NCBI RefSeq assembly: GCF_900109545.1
Contig: NZ_FOAP01000031.1
Span: forward strand, 37,452-101,451
Direction of reading: 5' to 3'
DNA: 64,000 nucleotides
Source: Stigmatella aurantiaca
GTDB taxonomy: Bacteria > Myxococcota > Myxococcia > Myxococcales > Myxococcaceae
Positions within the stretch are counted from its first letter, which is position 1; each line of letters opens with the position of its first letter. A program made the position numbers and the translations under genes. Under the pieces are notes generated by a model. That model was not told the origin of the DNA. It was given only the letters and a program-made list of their open reading frames with translations, and made no database searches. Positions 1-9,012 of the stretch are shown here, one piece after another.

Positions 1-2436
1 CGGTTCGGCGCGCCCCGGGCGCCGCGCATCCGTCAGGGCAACGCGCCCGTCTCCCAGAGCGAGCTCATCGGCCGGAGCGCGGAGCTGGCGCGGTTGCGGC
101 AGGAACTGGGCGCGGGCGCCCGGCTCGTCACCCTGCTGGGCCCGGGGGGAATGGGCAAGACGCGGCTGGCCACCCACCTGGCGGGGCTGGAGCTGGAGTC
201 CTGCGCCTGGATGGGCGGGGTGTGGCTGTGTGAGCTGGCGGAGGCGCGGACCGTGGAGGCGCTCTGCCTCGCCGTGGGCCAGGCCATCGGGGCGTCCCTC
301 CCGCGTGAGGCGGAGGCGGAAGGGCTCGCGGAGCAACTGGGGCACGCGCTGGATGACTGTGGCGAGCTGCTGCTCATCCTCGACAACCTGGAGCAGGCCA
401 CCTCGCACGCCGCGGCGTTGCTGGAGCGCTGGCTCGCGCTGGCCCCGCGCGCGCGGTTCCTCGTCACCTCGCGCGAGGCGCTGGGCGTGCCCGGCGAGCG
501 TGTGCTGGACCTGGAGCCCCTGCCCTTGCCGGAGCCTGGGGAGCAGCGGCTGGAGGTGATTGCCCGCTCCGAGGCGGTGCGGCTGTTCGTCCAGCGGGCG
601 CGGGAGTCCCGGGGCGGCTTCGAGCTGACGGCGGAGGAGGCCCCGCGCGTGGTGGACATCGTCCGGCAGCTCGACGGCAACGCCCTGGCCATCGAGCTGG
701 CCGCGGCGCGCACGGGCGTCATGGGCGTGGGGCAGCTCCGGGACCGGCTCCCGCGCCGCTTCGAGCTCCTGCGCGGCGGGCGGCGCGACGTGTCGGCCCG
801 GCAGGCCACGCTCCGGGGCGCCATCGACTGGTCCTGGCACCTGCTGTCCCCCGGGGAGAAGTCCGCGCTGTCGCAGTGCTCGGTGTTCCGGGGGGGCTTC
901 ACGCCCGCCGCGGCGGCCGCCGTGCTCGTGCTGCCGCCGGGCTCGCCGGGTGTGGAGGAGGTGCTCCATGCCTTGCGCTCCAAGTCGCTCCTGCGCGTCG
1001 TGGAAGGCAACGGCTCCGGCGAGCCGGAGCGCCTGGGCCTGTACGAGAGCATCCGGCAGTACGCGGCCGAGCGGCTGCTGGAGCTGAAGGGCGAGGCGGC
1101 GGTGGCCTCGCGCCACGCGGACTGGTACCTGGCGCTGGCGCGGGACGCCGCGGCCCGGGGCCAGGCCCGCGCGGGGGCGGAGGTGCTGCGCCAGCTCTCG
1201 CTGGAGCGAGAGAACCTGCTGGCCGTCTGTGATGGCTGTCTGGCGGGGGCGGCCGCGGAGCCCCGGAGGCTGACCCAGGCGCTGGAGATTCTGGAGGCGC
1301 TGGAGCCCGAGGTCCTGGTCCGCGGGCCCGCGCGTCCGCTGCTCACGCGGCTGGAGCGGGTCATCACGCTGGCCGGCGCGCTCCAGGTGGCCCCCGCGTG
1401 CGTGGCCTCGGCCTGGGCGGTGCGGGGCCGGGTGCTGCTGGAGGCCGGACAGCCGGAGGCGGCCCGGAAGGACCTGGAGCAGGCCTGCGCGGCGCTCCAG
1501 GGGGTGGGCGGGGGCGCGGCGGAGAAGCGCGCGCGGGTGGACCTGTCCATCGTGGCCCGCCACCAGGGGGATGTGGCCTCGGCCTGGACGTTCATCCAGC
1601 AGGCCCAGGGCCTGTCCTCGGAAGGGGACCGGTGGCTGGATGCCTATGCGATGGGACACCTGGGGCTCGTCGAGCAGGTCCGCGTGGGCGCGGAGGTGGG
1701 CCTGCCCTACCTGTGGGCGGCACAGACGCTGTTCGAGGCCCTGGGCGATGTGACGCAAGGCGTGGCCTTCACCATCTATGGCGCGGTGGCGCTCGGGGAG
1801 CTGGGGCGAACCCCGGAGGCGGTGGACCGGGTGAGCGAGGCCATGCACCGCGCCGCCAGCGTCGGGGATCAGGTGGGCCACATCCTCGCGCGCGTGCACC
1901 TGGGGGGGATTCTCCTGGATGGGGAGCGGGCCTCGGAGGCGCGCGGCCACCTGATGGCGGCGGCGCGGATGGCCCAGCAGCTCCGGGGGCGCGGCCTGGA
2001 GGGCATGGCCCTGGGCGAGCTGGGGCGCGCGGAGCTGGCGCTGGGCGCATTGGAGGAAGCGCGCCACCGGCTCGCGGACGCGGTGTCCCTGCTCGATGGG
2101 GTGGCGCAAGGCTGGGCCCTGCGGTTCGCCGCGCACCGGGCGGCGGTGGACGCGATGCTGGGCGACGCCGAGGTGGCGCGCGAGAGCTTCGCGGCGCTGG
2201 AGGCCGCGCCCGAGTTCCAGCAGGACCCCGGGCTGCGCAAGCTCATCGTGCTCCTGCGGGCCGCCGCGGACCTGTCCGTGGCCCGCAACCCGGGCGGCAG
2301 CGGGCTGGCGCGGCAGGCCTGGGCGTCCTCGTGGCGGCTGCTGGAAGAGGCCCGGAAGACGCCGGTGATGGGCAGCTCCTCCCACCTGCGCGGCGCGCTG
2401 TCCTGGCTGGAGCGGATGCTGTCCCAGCCGCCCTGA
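1..2436 (+). CDS. STAND/AfsR-like ATPase with TPR-like repeats (5' end outside window)
   Basis: The reading frame is open from the first base, so the N-terminus lies upstream and 811 residues are visible. A short linker leads to the Walker A loop GPGGMGKT (about residue 47) and a Walker B stretch LLILDNLEQ, followed by an NB-ARC/STAND-type helical region. From about residue 400 the protein is alpha-helical with TPR-like Ala/Leu/Glu-rich repeats to the C-terminus. This is the layout of predicted ATPases of the AfsR/COG3903 type, which act as signal-dependent oligomerising switches. In myxobacteria they are often fused at the N-terminus to a kinase, cyclase or DNA-binding domain. Which one is present here cannot be seen. 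The TTG at 94 is an internal codon rather than the start, because upstream codons in frame continue the domain (ELIGRSAELARL). The next gene begins 87 bases downstream on the same strand. Confidence 0.8.
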   Translation, partial: RFGAPRAPRIRQGNAPVSQSELIGRSAELARLRQELGAGARLVTLLGPGGMGKTRLATHLAGLELESCAWMGGVWLCELAEARTVEALCLAVGQAIGASLPREAEAEGLAEQLGHALDDCGELLLILDNLEQATSHAAALLERWLALAPRARFLVTSREALGVPGERVLDLEPLPLPEPGEQRLEVIARSEAVRLFVQRARESRGGFELTAEEAPRVVDIVRQLDGNALAIELAAARTGVMGVGQLRDRLPRRFELLRGGRRDVSARQATLRGAIDWSWHLLSPGEKSALSQCSVFRGGFTPAAAAAVLVLPPGSPGVEEVLHALRSKSLLRVVEGNGSGEPERLGLYESIRQYAAERLLELKGEAAVASRHADWYLALARDAAARGQARAGAEVLRQLSLERENLLAVCDGCLAGAAAEPRRLTQALEILEALEPEVLVRGPARPLLTRLERVITLAGALQVAPACVASAWAVRGRVLLEAGQPEAARKDLEQACAALQGVGGGAAEKRARVDLSIVARHQGDVASAWTFIQQAQGLSSEGDRWLDAYAMGHLGLVEQVRVGAEVGLPYLWAAQTLFEALGDVTQGVAFTIYGAVALGELGRTPEAVDRVSEAMHRAASVGDQVGHILARVHLGGILLDGERASEARGHLMAAARMAQQLRGRGLEGMALGELGRAELALGALEEARHRLADAVSLLDGVAQGWALRFAAHRAAVDAMLGDAEVARESFAALEAAPEFQQDPGLRKLIVLLRAAADLSVARNPGGSGLARQAWASSWRLLEEARKTPVMGSSSHLRGALSWLERMLSQPP

Positions 2437-2523
2437 ATTCAATGAGCACATACGAACTCACGGACGGAGCGCCCCTTGGGGGAGGCTCGACAGCGCCCCG
2501 GGAGCGTGAGAGGACAGCGGGCC

Positions 2524-3918
2524 ATGTTGGATGGACACGCGGGTGGGACCGCAGCACAGCCGCAGCTGGGGTTGTTCCGGTTGACCTGGCCTATCTTCTT
2601 GGAGTTCCTCCTCTTCATGCTGATGGGCACGGCGGACACGCTGATGCTCAGCGGTGTGTCCGACGACGCCGTGGCGGCGGTGGGTGTCGTCCACCAGTTC
2701 CTCTTCGTCTGCATCCTCATCATGGAGGTGGTGAGCAACGGCGCCTCCATCGTCGTGGCCCAGTACATCGGGGCGCGGAGGACGGAGGAGGCCTCGCGGA
2801 TCGCCGCGCTCTCCATCACGCTGAACTTCCTGCTGGGCGCGGGGGTGAGCGTGGGCCTGCTGCTGGGGGGCAACGCCATCCTGGGCCAGATGAACCTGCA
2901 TGGGCTGGTGCTGGAGCAGGCGCGCACGTACATGGGCATCACCGGCGGGTTCATCTTCCTGCAAGCCCTCATCAACATCTTCGCCAGCCTGCTGCGCACG
3001 TATGGGTTCACCAAGGAGTCGATGTTCGTCTCGTTGGGGATGAACATCTTTCACGTGCTGGGCAACTATGCGCTGGTGTTCGGCCACTTCGGCCTGCCGC
3101 GCATGGAGGTTCAGGGCGCGGCGATCTCCACGGTGCTCAGCCGCGCCGTGGCGCTCGCGGTGTTCATCTGGATGCTCTACCGCGTGATGGAGATCCGCAT
3201 GCGGATGCGCGACTACGTGCGCTTCTCGCGCGAGTACATCCGCAAGATTCTGAAGGTGGGCGTGCCCTCCGCCGTCGAGCAGGTGATGTACCACTGCTGC
3301 CAGACGGTGTTCCTGTACTACGCCACCTTCCTGGGGCCCGTGGCGCTGTCGTCCCGGCAGTACGCGTTCGCGATCTCCCAGTACGTCTTCCTGTTCAGCC
3401 TGGCCATCGGGATGGGCACCTCCATCGTGATTGGCAGGCTGGTGGGGGCCAACCGGCCGGACGATGCCTATCGCCGGGCGCTGGAGAGCCTGAAGTGGAG
3501 CCTGGCCATCACCGTGCTGGTGGACGTGGCCGCCATCCTGGTCCGCGAGCCGCTGATTGGCCTGTTCACCGCCAACGCCGACATCCTCCAATTGACTTCG
3601 CAGATCATCGTCCTGAGCCTCCTCCTGGAGTCCGGGCGGTCCTTCAACCTCGTGCTGGTCAATGCCCTGCGCGCCGCGGGGGACGCCACGTTCACCGTCT
3701 ACGCGGGCTTCGGCTCCATGGTCTGCCTGAGCCTGCCCCTGGGTTACTTCCTGGTCTTCCGCATGAACATGGGGCTCGCGGGGGTGTGGCTGGCCATCGC
3801 GGCGGATGAGTGGGTGCGAGGCATCGTCATGTGGCTGCGGTGGCGGAGCCGCGCCTGGGAGAAGCAGTCCCTCGTCCACCCGGCCGAACCCGCGCCGGTC
3901 CTGGTGCTCGGTGGCTAA
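2524..3918 (+). CDS. MATE family efflux transporter (NorM-like)
   Basis: The 464-residue, highly hydrophobic protein has about twelve predicted membrane segments in two halves, the length and pattern of multidrug and toxin extrusion exporters. These export cationic drugs or metabolites in exchange for Na+ or H+. Typical features are the first helix pair with PIFLEFLLFMLMGTADT and the repeated start of the second half near residue 240 (KVGVPSAVEQVMYHCC). I chose the ATG at 2524, preceded by a GAGAGG ribosome-binding site, over an in-frame TTG at 2476 that lacks a good site and would add a charged leader before helix 1. The stop codon overlaps the GTG start of the next gene by eight bases, so the two are probably translationally coupled. 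The substrate is unknown. Confidence 0.88.
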   Translation: MLDGHAGGTAAQPQLGLFRLTWPIFLEFLLFMLMGTADTLMLSGVSDDAVAAVGVVHQFLFVCILIMEVVSNGASIVVAQYIGARRTEEASRIAALSITLNFLLGAGVSVGLLLGGNAILGQMNLHGLVLEQARTYMGITGGFIFLQALINIFASLLRTYGFTKESMFVSLGMNIFHVLGNYALVFGHFGLPRMEVQGAAISTVLSRAVALAVFIWMLYRVMEIRMRMRDYVRFSREYIRKILKVGVPSAVEQVMYHCCQTVFLYYATFLGPVALSSRQYAFAISQYVFLFSLAIGMGTSIVIGRLVGANRPDDAYRRALESLKWSLAITVLVDVAAILVREPLIGLFTANADILQLTSQIIVLSLLLESGRSFNLVLVNALRAAGDATFTVYAGFGSMVCLSLPLGYFLVFRMNMGLAGVWLAIAADEWVRGIVMWLRWRSRAWEKQSLVHPAEPAPVLVLGG

Positions 3919-4966
3919 GTCCCTGGGGCCAGGCCTCCTCGGCGCCGTGCTGCTCGCGCTGGACTGCGGGTGCGCGGCCTCGGGGCGCGCGGGCGTCCAG
4001 GAGTTTCCCGGGCAGGTGGCCGCGGCCACGCAGGGCGTGCTGCCCGCCCCCCGCCGGGTGTTGACGCTGGAGGCCTCCGAGGTGACGGAGGGCCCCACCC
4101 ACGTGTCCGCCGCGAGCGGCCTCGTGCGGGCCGGGCAGTGGATTCACGTCGTCGCGGATGACTCGCTGTTCCTCGCCACGTTCCCCGCCGAGGGGGAGGC
4201 CCCCGGCCGGCTCCTGCGCCTGTTTCCGGGAACGCTGCCGGCGGCACCCAAGGAGCGCAAGGCGCTCAAGCCCGATCTGGAGGCGCTGTGCCTGCTGGAG
4301 GGCGTGCCGGAGGCGCCGCACGGGGCCGTGCTGGCGGTGCCCTCCGGGAGCACGCCGGAGCGAAGGCGGGGGGCCCTCGTCCCGCTGGAGGCGGACGGGG
4401 CGCTGGGCGGGCCGGTGCGGGAGGTGGACTTCACGCCCCTGTACGCGCGGCTGGCCCGGGAGCTGGGCGAGCTCAACGTGGAGGGCGCGGCGCTGGCGGG
4501 AAGCCGGCTGTGGCTGCTCAACCGGGGCAACGGAGACAAGGGGCAGGACGCGGTGGTGGCGCTGGACGCGGGCGCGGTGCTGCGCGCACTGGGCGCCGGG
4601 CAGCCGCCTCCCGCGGACAGTGTCCTCACCGTGCGCCGCTGGAGGCTGGGCCGGGTGGGCGCCGTGCCGCTCTCCTTCTCGGATGCCGCGCCGCTCCCGG
4701 ATGGACGCCTCGTCTTCAGCGCCGCCGCGGAGGCCTCGCAGGGCTCCTATCTGGATGGCGAGGTGGTGGGCTCGGCGCTGGGGGTGCTGTCCCCGGAGGG
4801 CGAGCCCCTGCTGCTCAAGCACGTGAAGACGAAGGTGAAGCTGGAGGGCGTGGCGGCGTGGCCCACGTCCGAGGGGCTCCACCTGCTGCTCGTGTCGGAC
4901 GCGGACGATCCCACCGTGGCCGCGCCCCTGTTCGAGACGCTGCTGCTGGACACGGGGGCCCGGTAG
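3911..4966 (+). CDS. secreted beta-propeller-like protein (DUF6929-like)
   Basis: A protein of 351 residues starting at a GTG that overlaps the upstream MATE stop. The N-terminus AKSLGPGLLGAVLLALDCGC resembles a signal peptide, but the lipobox is not canonical, so lipidation is uncertain. The body has recurring short beta motifs (for example WIHVVADDSLFLATF, LWLLNRGNGDKGQDAVVAL, LHLLLVSDADDPT) that suggest a beta-propeller. It resembles, from memory, the DUF6929 family of secreted proteins of unknown role. No catalytic motif is evident. The overlap with the exporter suggests a functional link, perhaps a periplasmic partner. Its end is eight bases from the end of the convergent metallohydrolase gene. 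Confidence 0.6.
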   Translation: MAKSLGPGLLGAVLLALDCGCAASGRAGVQEFPGQVAAATQGVLPAPRRVLTLEASEVTEGPTHVSAASGLVRAGQWIHVVADDSLFLATFPAEGEAPGRLLRLFPGTLPAAPKERKALKPDLEALCLLEGVPEAPHGAVLAVPSGSTPERRRGALVPLEADGALGGPVREVDFTPLYARLARELGELNVEGAALAGSRLWLLNRGNGDKGQDAVVALDAGAVLRALGAGQPPPADSVLTVRRWRLGRVGAVPLSFSDAAPLPDGRLVFSAAAEASQGSYLDGEVVGSALGVLSPEGEPLLLKHVKTKVKLEGVAAWPTSEGLHLLLVSDADDPTVAAPLFETLLLDTGAR

Positions 4967-4974
4967 GGCACAGG

Positions 4975-6078
4975 TCAGCCCGTGCGGCGGACCTCTTCCG
5001 CGAGCGGGGGCGGTGCCGCCTGGGGGGCGGGGGACAGCCGCCACCAGGGCTCCACGCGCTCGAACCGGCGGGGCTCGACCGGGGCGCCGGCGCGGGGCAT
5101 CACGAGCTGAACGCGCTGCGTGTCCGCGAGCCGCAAGAGCGTCTCCGCCGGCTCATCCCACGCGTGAATGGCGAGGTTGAAGGTGCCCCAGTGCACCGGC
5201 AGGAAGGCGCCGCCGCCGAGCAGCTCCAGCGCCTTCAGGGCGTTCTCCGGGCCCAGGTGGATGTCCCCCCAGGCCGGGTGATAGGCGCCCACCTCCAGCA
5301 TCACGAGATCGAACGGCCCGAGCCGCTGGCGGATCTCGCCGTACTCCGGCGTGAGGCCCGTGTCGCCACTGAAGAAGACCTTGTGCTTCGGGCTCTGCAC
5401 GGCGAACGAGGACCAGAGGGTGCGGTTGCGGTCCCCCAGGCCCCGGCCGGAGAAGTGCTGGGAGGGCGCGGCGGTGATGCGCAGCTCGCTCCGGGGAATG
5501 GGCGCGGATTCCCACCAGTCCAGCTCGGTGATGCGCTCGGGAGGGATGCCCCAGGACTCCAGGTGCGCGCCCACGCCGAGCGAGGTGAAGAAGGGAACGT
5601 CCGTCAGCGCCAGCTCGAGCAGCGTGGGGCGGTCGAGGTGGTCGTAGTGGTCATGCGAGATGATGACCGCGTCCAGGGGAGGCAGCTGCGAGAGCCGCAC
5701 CGGCATGGGCTGGAAGCGCTTGGGCCCCATGAAGGAGGAGGGCGAGGCGCGCTCGCCCCAGACGGGATCCGTGAGCACGCGGGTGCCGTCGATTTCGAGC
5801 AGCACCGTGGAGTGCCCGAGCCAGGTGGCCCGGAGGCCCGTCTCGGCGGGCGTGGTCCAGGTGGCGAGCGGGCTCTCGGAAGGAAGGAGCCCGGGGGGCG
5901 TGCGGGCCTGTCCGCCCAGGAAATACTCGCCCATCGTCGAGAAGGCGGTGCCGCGCTTGAGGCCAGAGGCCACGGTCGCGGTGTTCTGGAATGCTCCATC
6001 CCGGAACCGAGGGGAGGCCTGCATGCGTTCGAGGCGGAGGCCCTGGGCCTTGCCTCCGAAGATGGAACCCTTGGACAT
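4975..6078 (-). CDS. metallo-beta-lactamase-fold hydrolase, NAPE-PLD/RomA-like
   Basis: A 367-residue protein of the metallo-beta-lactamase superfamily. The metal-binding motif SHDHYDHLD (H142, H144, D146, H147) is preceded by ATWLGHSTVLLEIDG and VLTDPVWGERASP, the signature of the N-acyl-phosphatidylethanolamine phospholipase D/RomA branch. Further ligands appear in FSGDTGLTPEY and LPVHWGTFNLAIH. Members hydrolyse phosphodiester bonds of lipids or are uncharacterised; the substrate here is unknown. The start at 6078 was chosen because residues upstream in frame are Pro/Ser-rich without homology. It follows an AAGG-like site and gives the usual family length. It is divergent from the MFS gene, with about 80 bases between starts. 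Confidence 0.8.
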   Translation of the reverse strand: MSKGSIFGGKAQGLRLERMQASPRFRDGAFQNTATVASGLKRGTAFSTMGEYFLGGQARTPPGLLPSESPLATWTTPAETGLRATWLGHSTVLLEIDGTRVLTDPVWGERASPSSFMGPKRFQPMPVRLSQLPPLDAVIISHDHYDHLDRPTLLELALTDVPFFTSLGVGAHLESWGIPPERITELDWWESAPIPRSELRITAAPSQHFSGRGLGDRNRTLWSSFAVQSPKHKVFFSGDTGLTPEYGEIRQRLGPFDLVMLEVGAYHPAWGDIHLGPENALKALELLGGGAFLPVHWGTFNLAIHAWDEPAETLLRLADTQRVQLVMPRAGAPVEPRRFERVEPWWRLSPAPQAAPPPLAEEVRRTG

Positions 6079-6160
6079 GCCCGGAACCTTAACGCCCCGG
6101 TTTCCGGGGTGCCATGGTAGTGGCGGCGCTTGAGAACGCACGGAAGGGCAGGTGCTCGGA

Positions 6161-7357
6161 ATGGGTGAGCCCAAGGGGCAGGCGGCAGGGCTGAGCGCGG
6201 GGCAGGTGTGGCTGATGGCGGTGGCGGCGGGGGTGGCGGTGGCCAACCTCTATTACAACCAGCCCCTGCTGGGAGACATCGGCCGGGAATGGGGGGCCGC
6301 GGGGCGCGCGCTGGGCTGGGTGCCCACGCTGACGCAGGTGGGCTACGCGCTGGGCATGTTGCTCATCGTGCCGCTGGGGGACAGCCTGGAGCGGCGGCGC
6401 ATCATCGTCACGATGACGCTGCTGTCCACGCTGTCGATGGTGGGCATGGCGTCGTCCCAGAGCCTGGCGTGGATGGTGGGGGCGAGCTTCGCGGTGGGGC
6501 TCACCACCGTCATTCCCCAACTGCTGATCCCCTTCGCGGCGCACCTGGCGGCGCCGTCCGAGCAGGGGAAGGTGGTGGGCATGGTGATGAGCGGCCTGCT
6601 CGTGGGCATCCTCCTGTCGCGCACGGCGGCGGGCGTGGTGGGCACGCAGCTGGGCTGGCGGGCGATGTTCTGGATCGGCGCGGGGCTGATGCTGGTGCTG
6701 GCGGGGGTGCTGCGGTGGCGGCTGCCGGTGCAGCCCGCGGCGGAGGTGCTCTCCTATCCCGCGCTGCTGAAGTCCCTGGTGAGCCTCGTGCGGGAGGAGC
6801 CGGTGCTGCGCCTGCACGCGCTGCTGGGGGCGCTCACCTTTGGCGCCTTCGGGGCCTTCTGGGCGACGCTGGCGCTCTACCTTCAGAGCATGCCGGGACA
6901 CTACGGCGCCCAGGTGGCGGGGCTCTTCGGGCTGGTGGGGGTGGCGGGGGCGCTCGCGGCGCCGCTGGTGGGCCGCTATGCGGACGTGCGGGGAGACCGG
7001 AAGATCAACGCGCTGGCCATTGGGGTGTTGCTGGCCTCGTTCGGGGTGCTGTGGTGGGGACGGGAGTGGCTGTGGGCCATCGGGCTGGGGGTCATCCTGT
7101 TGGATCTCGGCGCTCAGTCGAACCACATCTCCAACCAGACGCGCGTGTACGCGCTGCGCCCAGCGGCCCGGAGCCGGCTCAACACGCTCTATATGGTGAC
7201 GTACTTCGCGGGCGGGGCGAGTGGGTCCTACGTGGGAACGGCGGCCTGGACACACTTCGGCTGGGCGGGGGTGTGCGGCGTGGGCGCGGGCCTGTCCCTC
7301 GCGGCGCTCCTGCTGCTGGGGGTGGGCGCCCTCCGGAAGGCTTCTACACCTGCTTGA
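6161..7357 (+). CDS. MFS transporter (drug-efflux DHA1-like)
   Basis: A protein of 398 residues with about twelve membrane helices. The N-terminal segment ANLYYNQPLLGDIGREW is typical of the YnfM/arabinose-efflux-permease-like branch of major facilitator exporters. The loop 2-3 motif PLGDSLERRRII matches the MFS GxxxDRxGRR signature. An alternative GTG start lies three codons upstream at 6152, closer to the GGAAGG ribosome-binding site at 6142-6147, so the exact start is uncertain by three residues. The 3' end overlaps the convergent immunity gene by 14 bases. The exported substrate is unknown. Confidence 0.85.
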   Translation: MGEPKGQAAGLSAGQVWLMAVAAGVAVANLYYNQPLLGDIGREWGAAGRALGWVPTLTQVGYALGMLLIVPLGDSLERRRIIVTMTLLSTLSMVGMASSQSLAWMVGASFAVGLTTVIPQLLIPFAAHLAAPSEQGKVVGMVMSGLLVGILLSRTAAGVVGTQLGWRAMFWIGAGLMLVLAGVLRWRLPVQPAAEVLSYPALLKSLVSLVREEPVLRLHALLGALTFGAFGAFWATLALYLQSMPGHYGAQVAGLFGLVGVAGALAAPLVGRYADVRGDRKINALAIGVLLASFGVLWWGREWLWAIGLGVILLDLGAQSNHISNQTRVYALRPAARSRLNTLYMVTYFAGGASGSYVGTAAWTHFGWAGVCGVGAGLSLAALLLLGVGALRKASTPA

Positions 7358-7916
7358 ACTTCGTCCCCGTGGCTCCGATGCGCTCCAAGGCCTCTTTGAT
7401 CTCCTCGGAGACGATGAGGGCGATGGTCCATCCCCAGGTACGGAAGACCTTGGCATCCCCCACCTTCGAGGGATCGATCCGCATGCCAGCCACGGCGCGG
7501 TACTTGCCGGTCTTCTCCGGCCTCCCGTCTTCTGGCATCCAATATTCCACTTCCTCGGACGCTCGATCGTCGATGCACTTCACCAGCCGGGTGACGTTCA
7601 CCAGGAAGAAGGGGTCTGGCTGGCCCTCGATCTCGATAGGGAAAAGTTGGACATCCTCTGGGGCGAATTCCCTCAGAAGTGAAGCCACTCTGGCGTGGAC
7701 AATCGGAATGGCCCCCGCATCAGCGAGCGAAAAGTCGAGCACCTTGCCAGGACGATAGAGGGAGACGCGCAAAGGGCCCTTGACCTGAGCAAGCTCTCCT
7801 CGCGTGAACAGCCAAGACCCATGCTCCTGTCCTGCTGCATCGGTGGGCGTGCCCAGGTACCACCGGCCGGCAATGTGAACGTCATCGGAGAGATCAAAGT
7901 ACCGCTTCGCCATCAT
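7344..7916 (-). CDS. Imm11-type (DUF1629-like) immunity protein
   Basis: This 190-residue cytoplasmic protein has no signal peptide or membrane segment. The pattern KRYFDLSDD near the start, a central FxxV..T..VxCIDxxxSE segment (FFLVNVTRLVKCIDDRASE) and a C-terminal helix IVSEEIKEALER before TGTKF resemble the Imm11/DUF1629 immunity family, which neutralises nuclease toxins. It begins nine bases after the stop of the toxin lipoprotein gene, with AGAGG directly upstream of tandem ATG codons (7916, 7913). That placement as the last gene of a toxin operon fits an immunity role. The family assignment rests on remembered sequence pattern, and the inhibited activity is inferred from the neighbour. 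Confidence 0.75.
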   Translation of the reverse strand: MMAKRYFDLSDDVHIAGRWYLGTPTDAAGQEHGSWLFTRGELAQVKGPLRVSLYRPGKVLDFSLADAGAIPIVHARVASLLREFAPEDVQLFPIEIEGQPDPFFLVNVTRLVKCIDDRASEEVEYWMPEDGRPEKTGKYRAVAGMRIDPSKVGDAKVFRTWGWTIALIVSEEIKEALERIGATGTKFKQV

Positions 7917-7925
7917 CGGCCTCTG

Positions 7926-8966
7926 TTAAGGACTCCGGGTCACCCATTTGTTGAGTCGCGTTCCTGGCGTGGAGATCATTCGTCCCAGCCGGTGAAGTTC
8001 ATTCGTCAGGATTTCACGGCACTGCTGAATGCTACGGCACTCCAGCGTCGCGTCTCTCAAGCGCCGGAAGATTTCTTCGTGGTACTCCTGCGGATGAGGC
8101 CCCTTGTGGCCCGGGATGCGAACCTTGTTGGCCGCATCGTCCAGTGACATGCCTGCCTTGTCGAAGAGCTCCTGATACCTGGGCGTCCAGGGCCCCCCGC
8201 TGTGGGTGGACGTGCTGAATTTGTCAGAGGCGATGTGGTGCTCGGGACCCTCTGTATCCACTGGCTTGGACGCCGCCGCTCCTACGCTCTGGGCCGTCGC
8301 GGTGGACGCGTGGGGCGCCAAGGCGATGGTCACCGCATCGGCGGTCACGGCCACGGCCTCCACTTGAGACAACGCTGTCAGCGGGATTCCTGCCCGTGCC
8401 GCGCTCGCCACGGACGCTTGAGCCGAACCGGGCAGCGTGGGCACCTTGGCCGGGAAGCTGGCGGCCGTCTGGCCAATGGCGGCCGTGAGCAGCAGGGCAA
8501 ATGCCCGTGCCGCGTTCTTTCCCATCACCCTGCCGTAGGTTCTCCCGGCCTCGCGGATCTCCGGGAAGGTGGTGGCGAGCTCCACGGCTTGCACCAGCCG
8601 TCTCCATCCCTGGATGAGCGTCCAGAGAGCATCGGCCTTGGAGCCCCGCGAAGCCTGGGCCTGCCTGTCGATAGGAACGACTCCCTCCCGCTGGGTGTAC
8701 TGGTACCAGCCACTGTGGGATGCACGTGCGAACTGCTCCCGTGCGCTCTGCTCAGGGTTGCCCAAGGAGGTCTTCTGCCGGGCTTCCTTCATCAGGGCCC
8801 GGGTGAATTCCTTTGTGCCCACCTCCACGGGCCTTGTTTCGCCCGTGCGAGCAAGGTGAAGGAGGGTGCCGCCCTTGCCGGTGCTGGCTCGGGCCCTGCG
8901 CCCGGTGCCGCACGCGGTGGCCATCGCCAAGAGGAGAACCGCGACGGCCAAACGATGAGGAGCCAA
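7926..8966 (-). CDS. lipoprotein polymorphic toxin with AHH-type nuclease C-terminus
   Basis: A 346-residue protein. A lipoprotein signal peptide ends at ATACG (Cys19). It is followed by a Gly/Thr-containing linker and a conserved core (about residues 112-220) with two short hydrophobic helices, ending in QVEAVAVTADAVTIALAPHA. The C-terminus has HHI (residues 243-245) and GHKGPHPQEYHEEIF (286-300), the arrangement of AHH-type HNH/ENDO VII nucleases: a His pair followed by a His-rich helix that binds metal. The TTG start at 8966 has GGAGG seven bases upstream and gives a clean signal peptide. An alternative TTG at 9035 would add 23 residues and overlap the preceding gene. An Imm11-like gene follows. 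The core is shared with the toxin at 61997-63436. Confidence 0.72.
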   Translation of the reverse strand: MAPHRLAVAVLLLAMATACGTGRRARASTGKGGTLLHLARTGETRPVEVGTKEFTRALMKEARQKTSLGNPEQSAREQFARASHSGWYQYTQREGVVPIDRQAQASRGSKADALWTLIQGWRRLVQAVELATTFPEIREAGRTYGRVMGKNAARAFALLLTAAIGQTAASFPAKVPTLPGSAQASVASAARAGIPLTALSQVEAVAVTADAVTIALAPHASTATAQSVGAAASKPVDTEGPEHHIASDKFSTSTHSGGPWTPRYQELFDKAGMSLDDAANKVRIPGHKGPHPQEYHEEIFRRLRDATLECRSIQQCREILTNELHRLGRMISTPGTRLNKWVTRSP

Positions 8967-9012
8967 GAGGCGCCCTCCAGGGCTGGCACCTGCGTGCCGT
9001 GAGGGAACCGGA

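Noticed and set aside
1398..3809. An 803-residue plus-strand frame spanning the ATPase and MATE genes
   Set aside because: It lies in another frame across two well-supported genes and is dominated by Gly, Ala and Arg with no domain.
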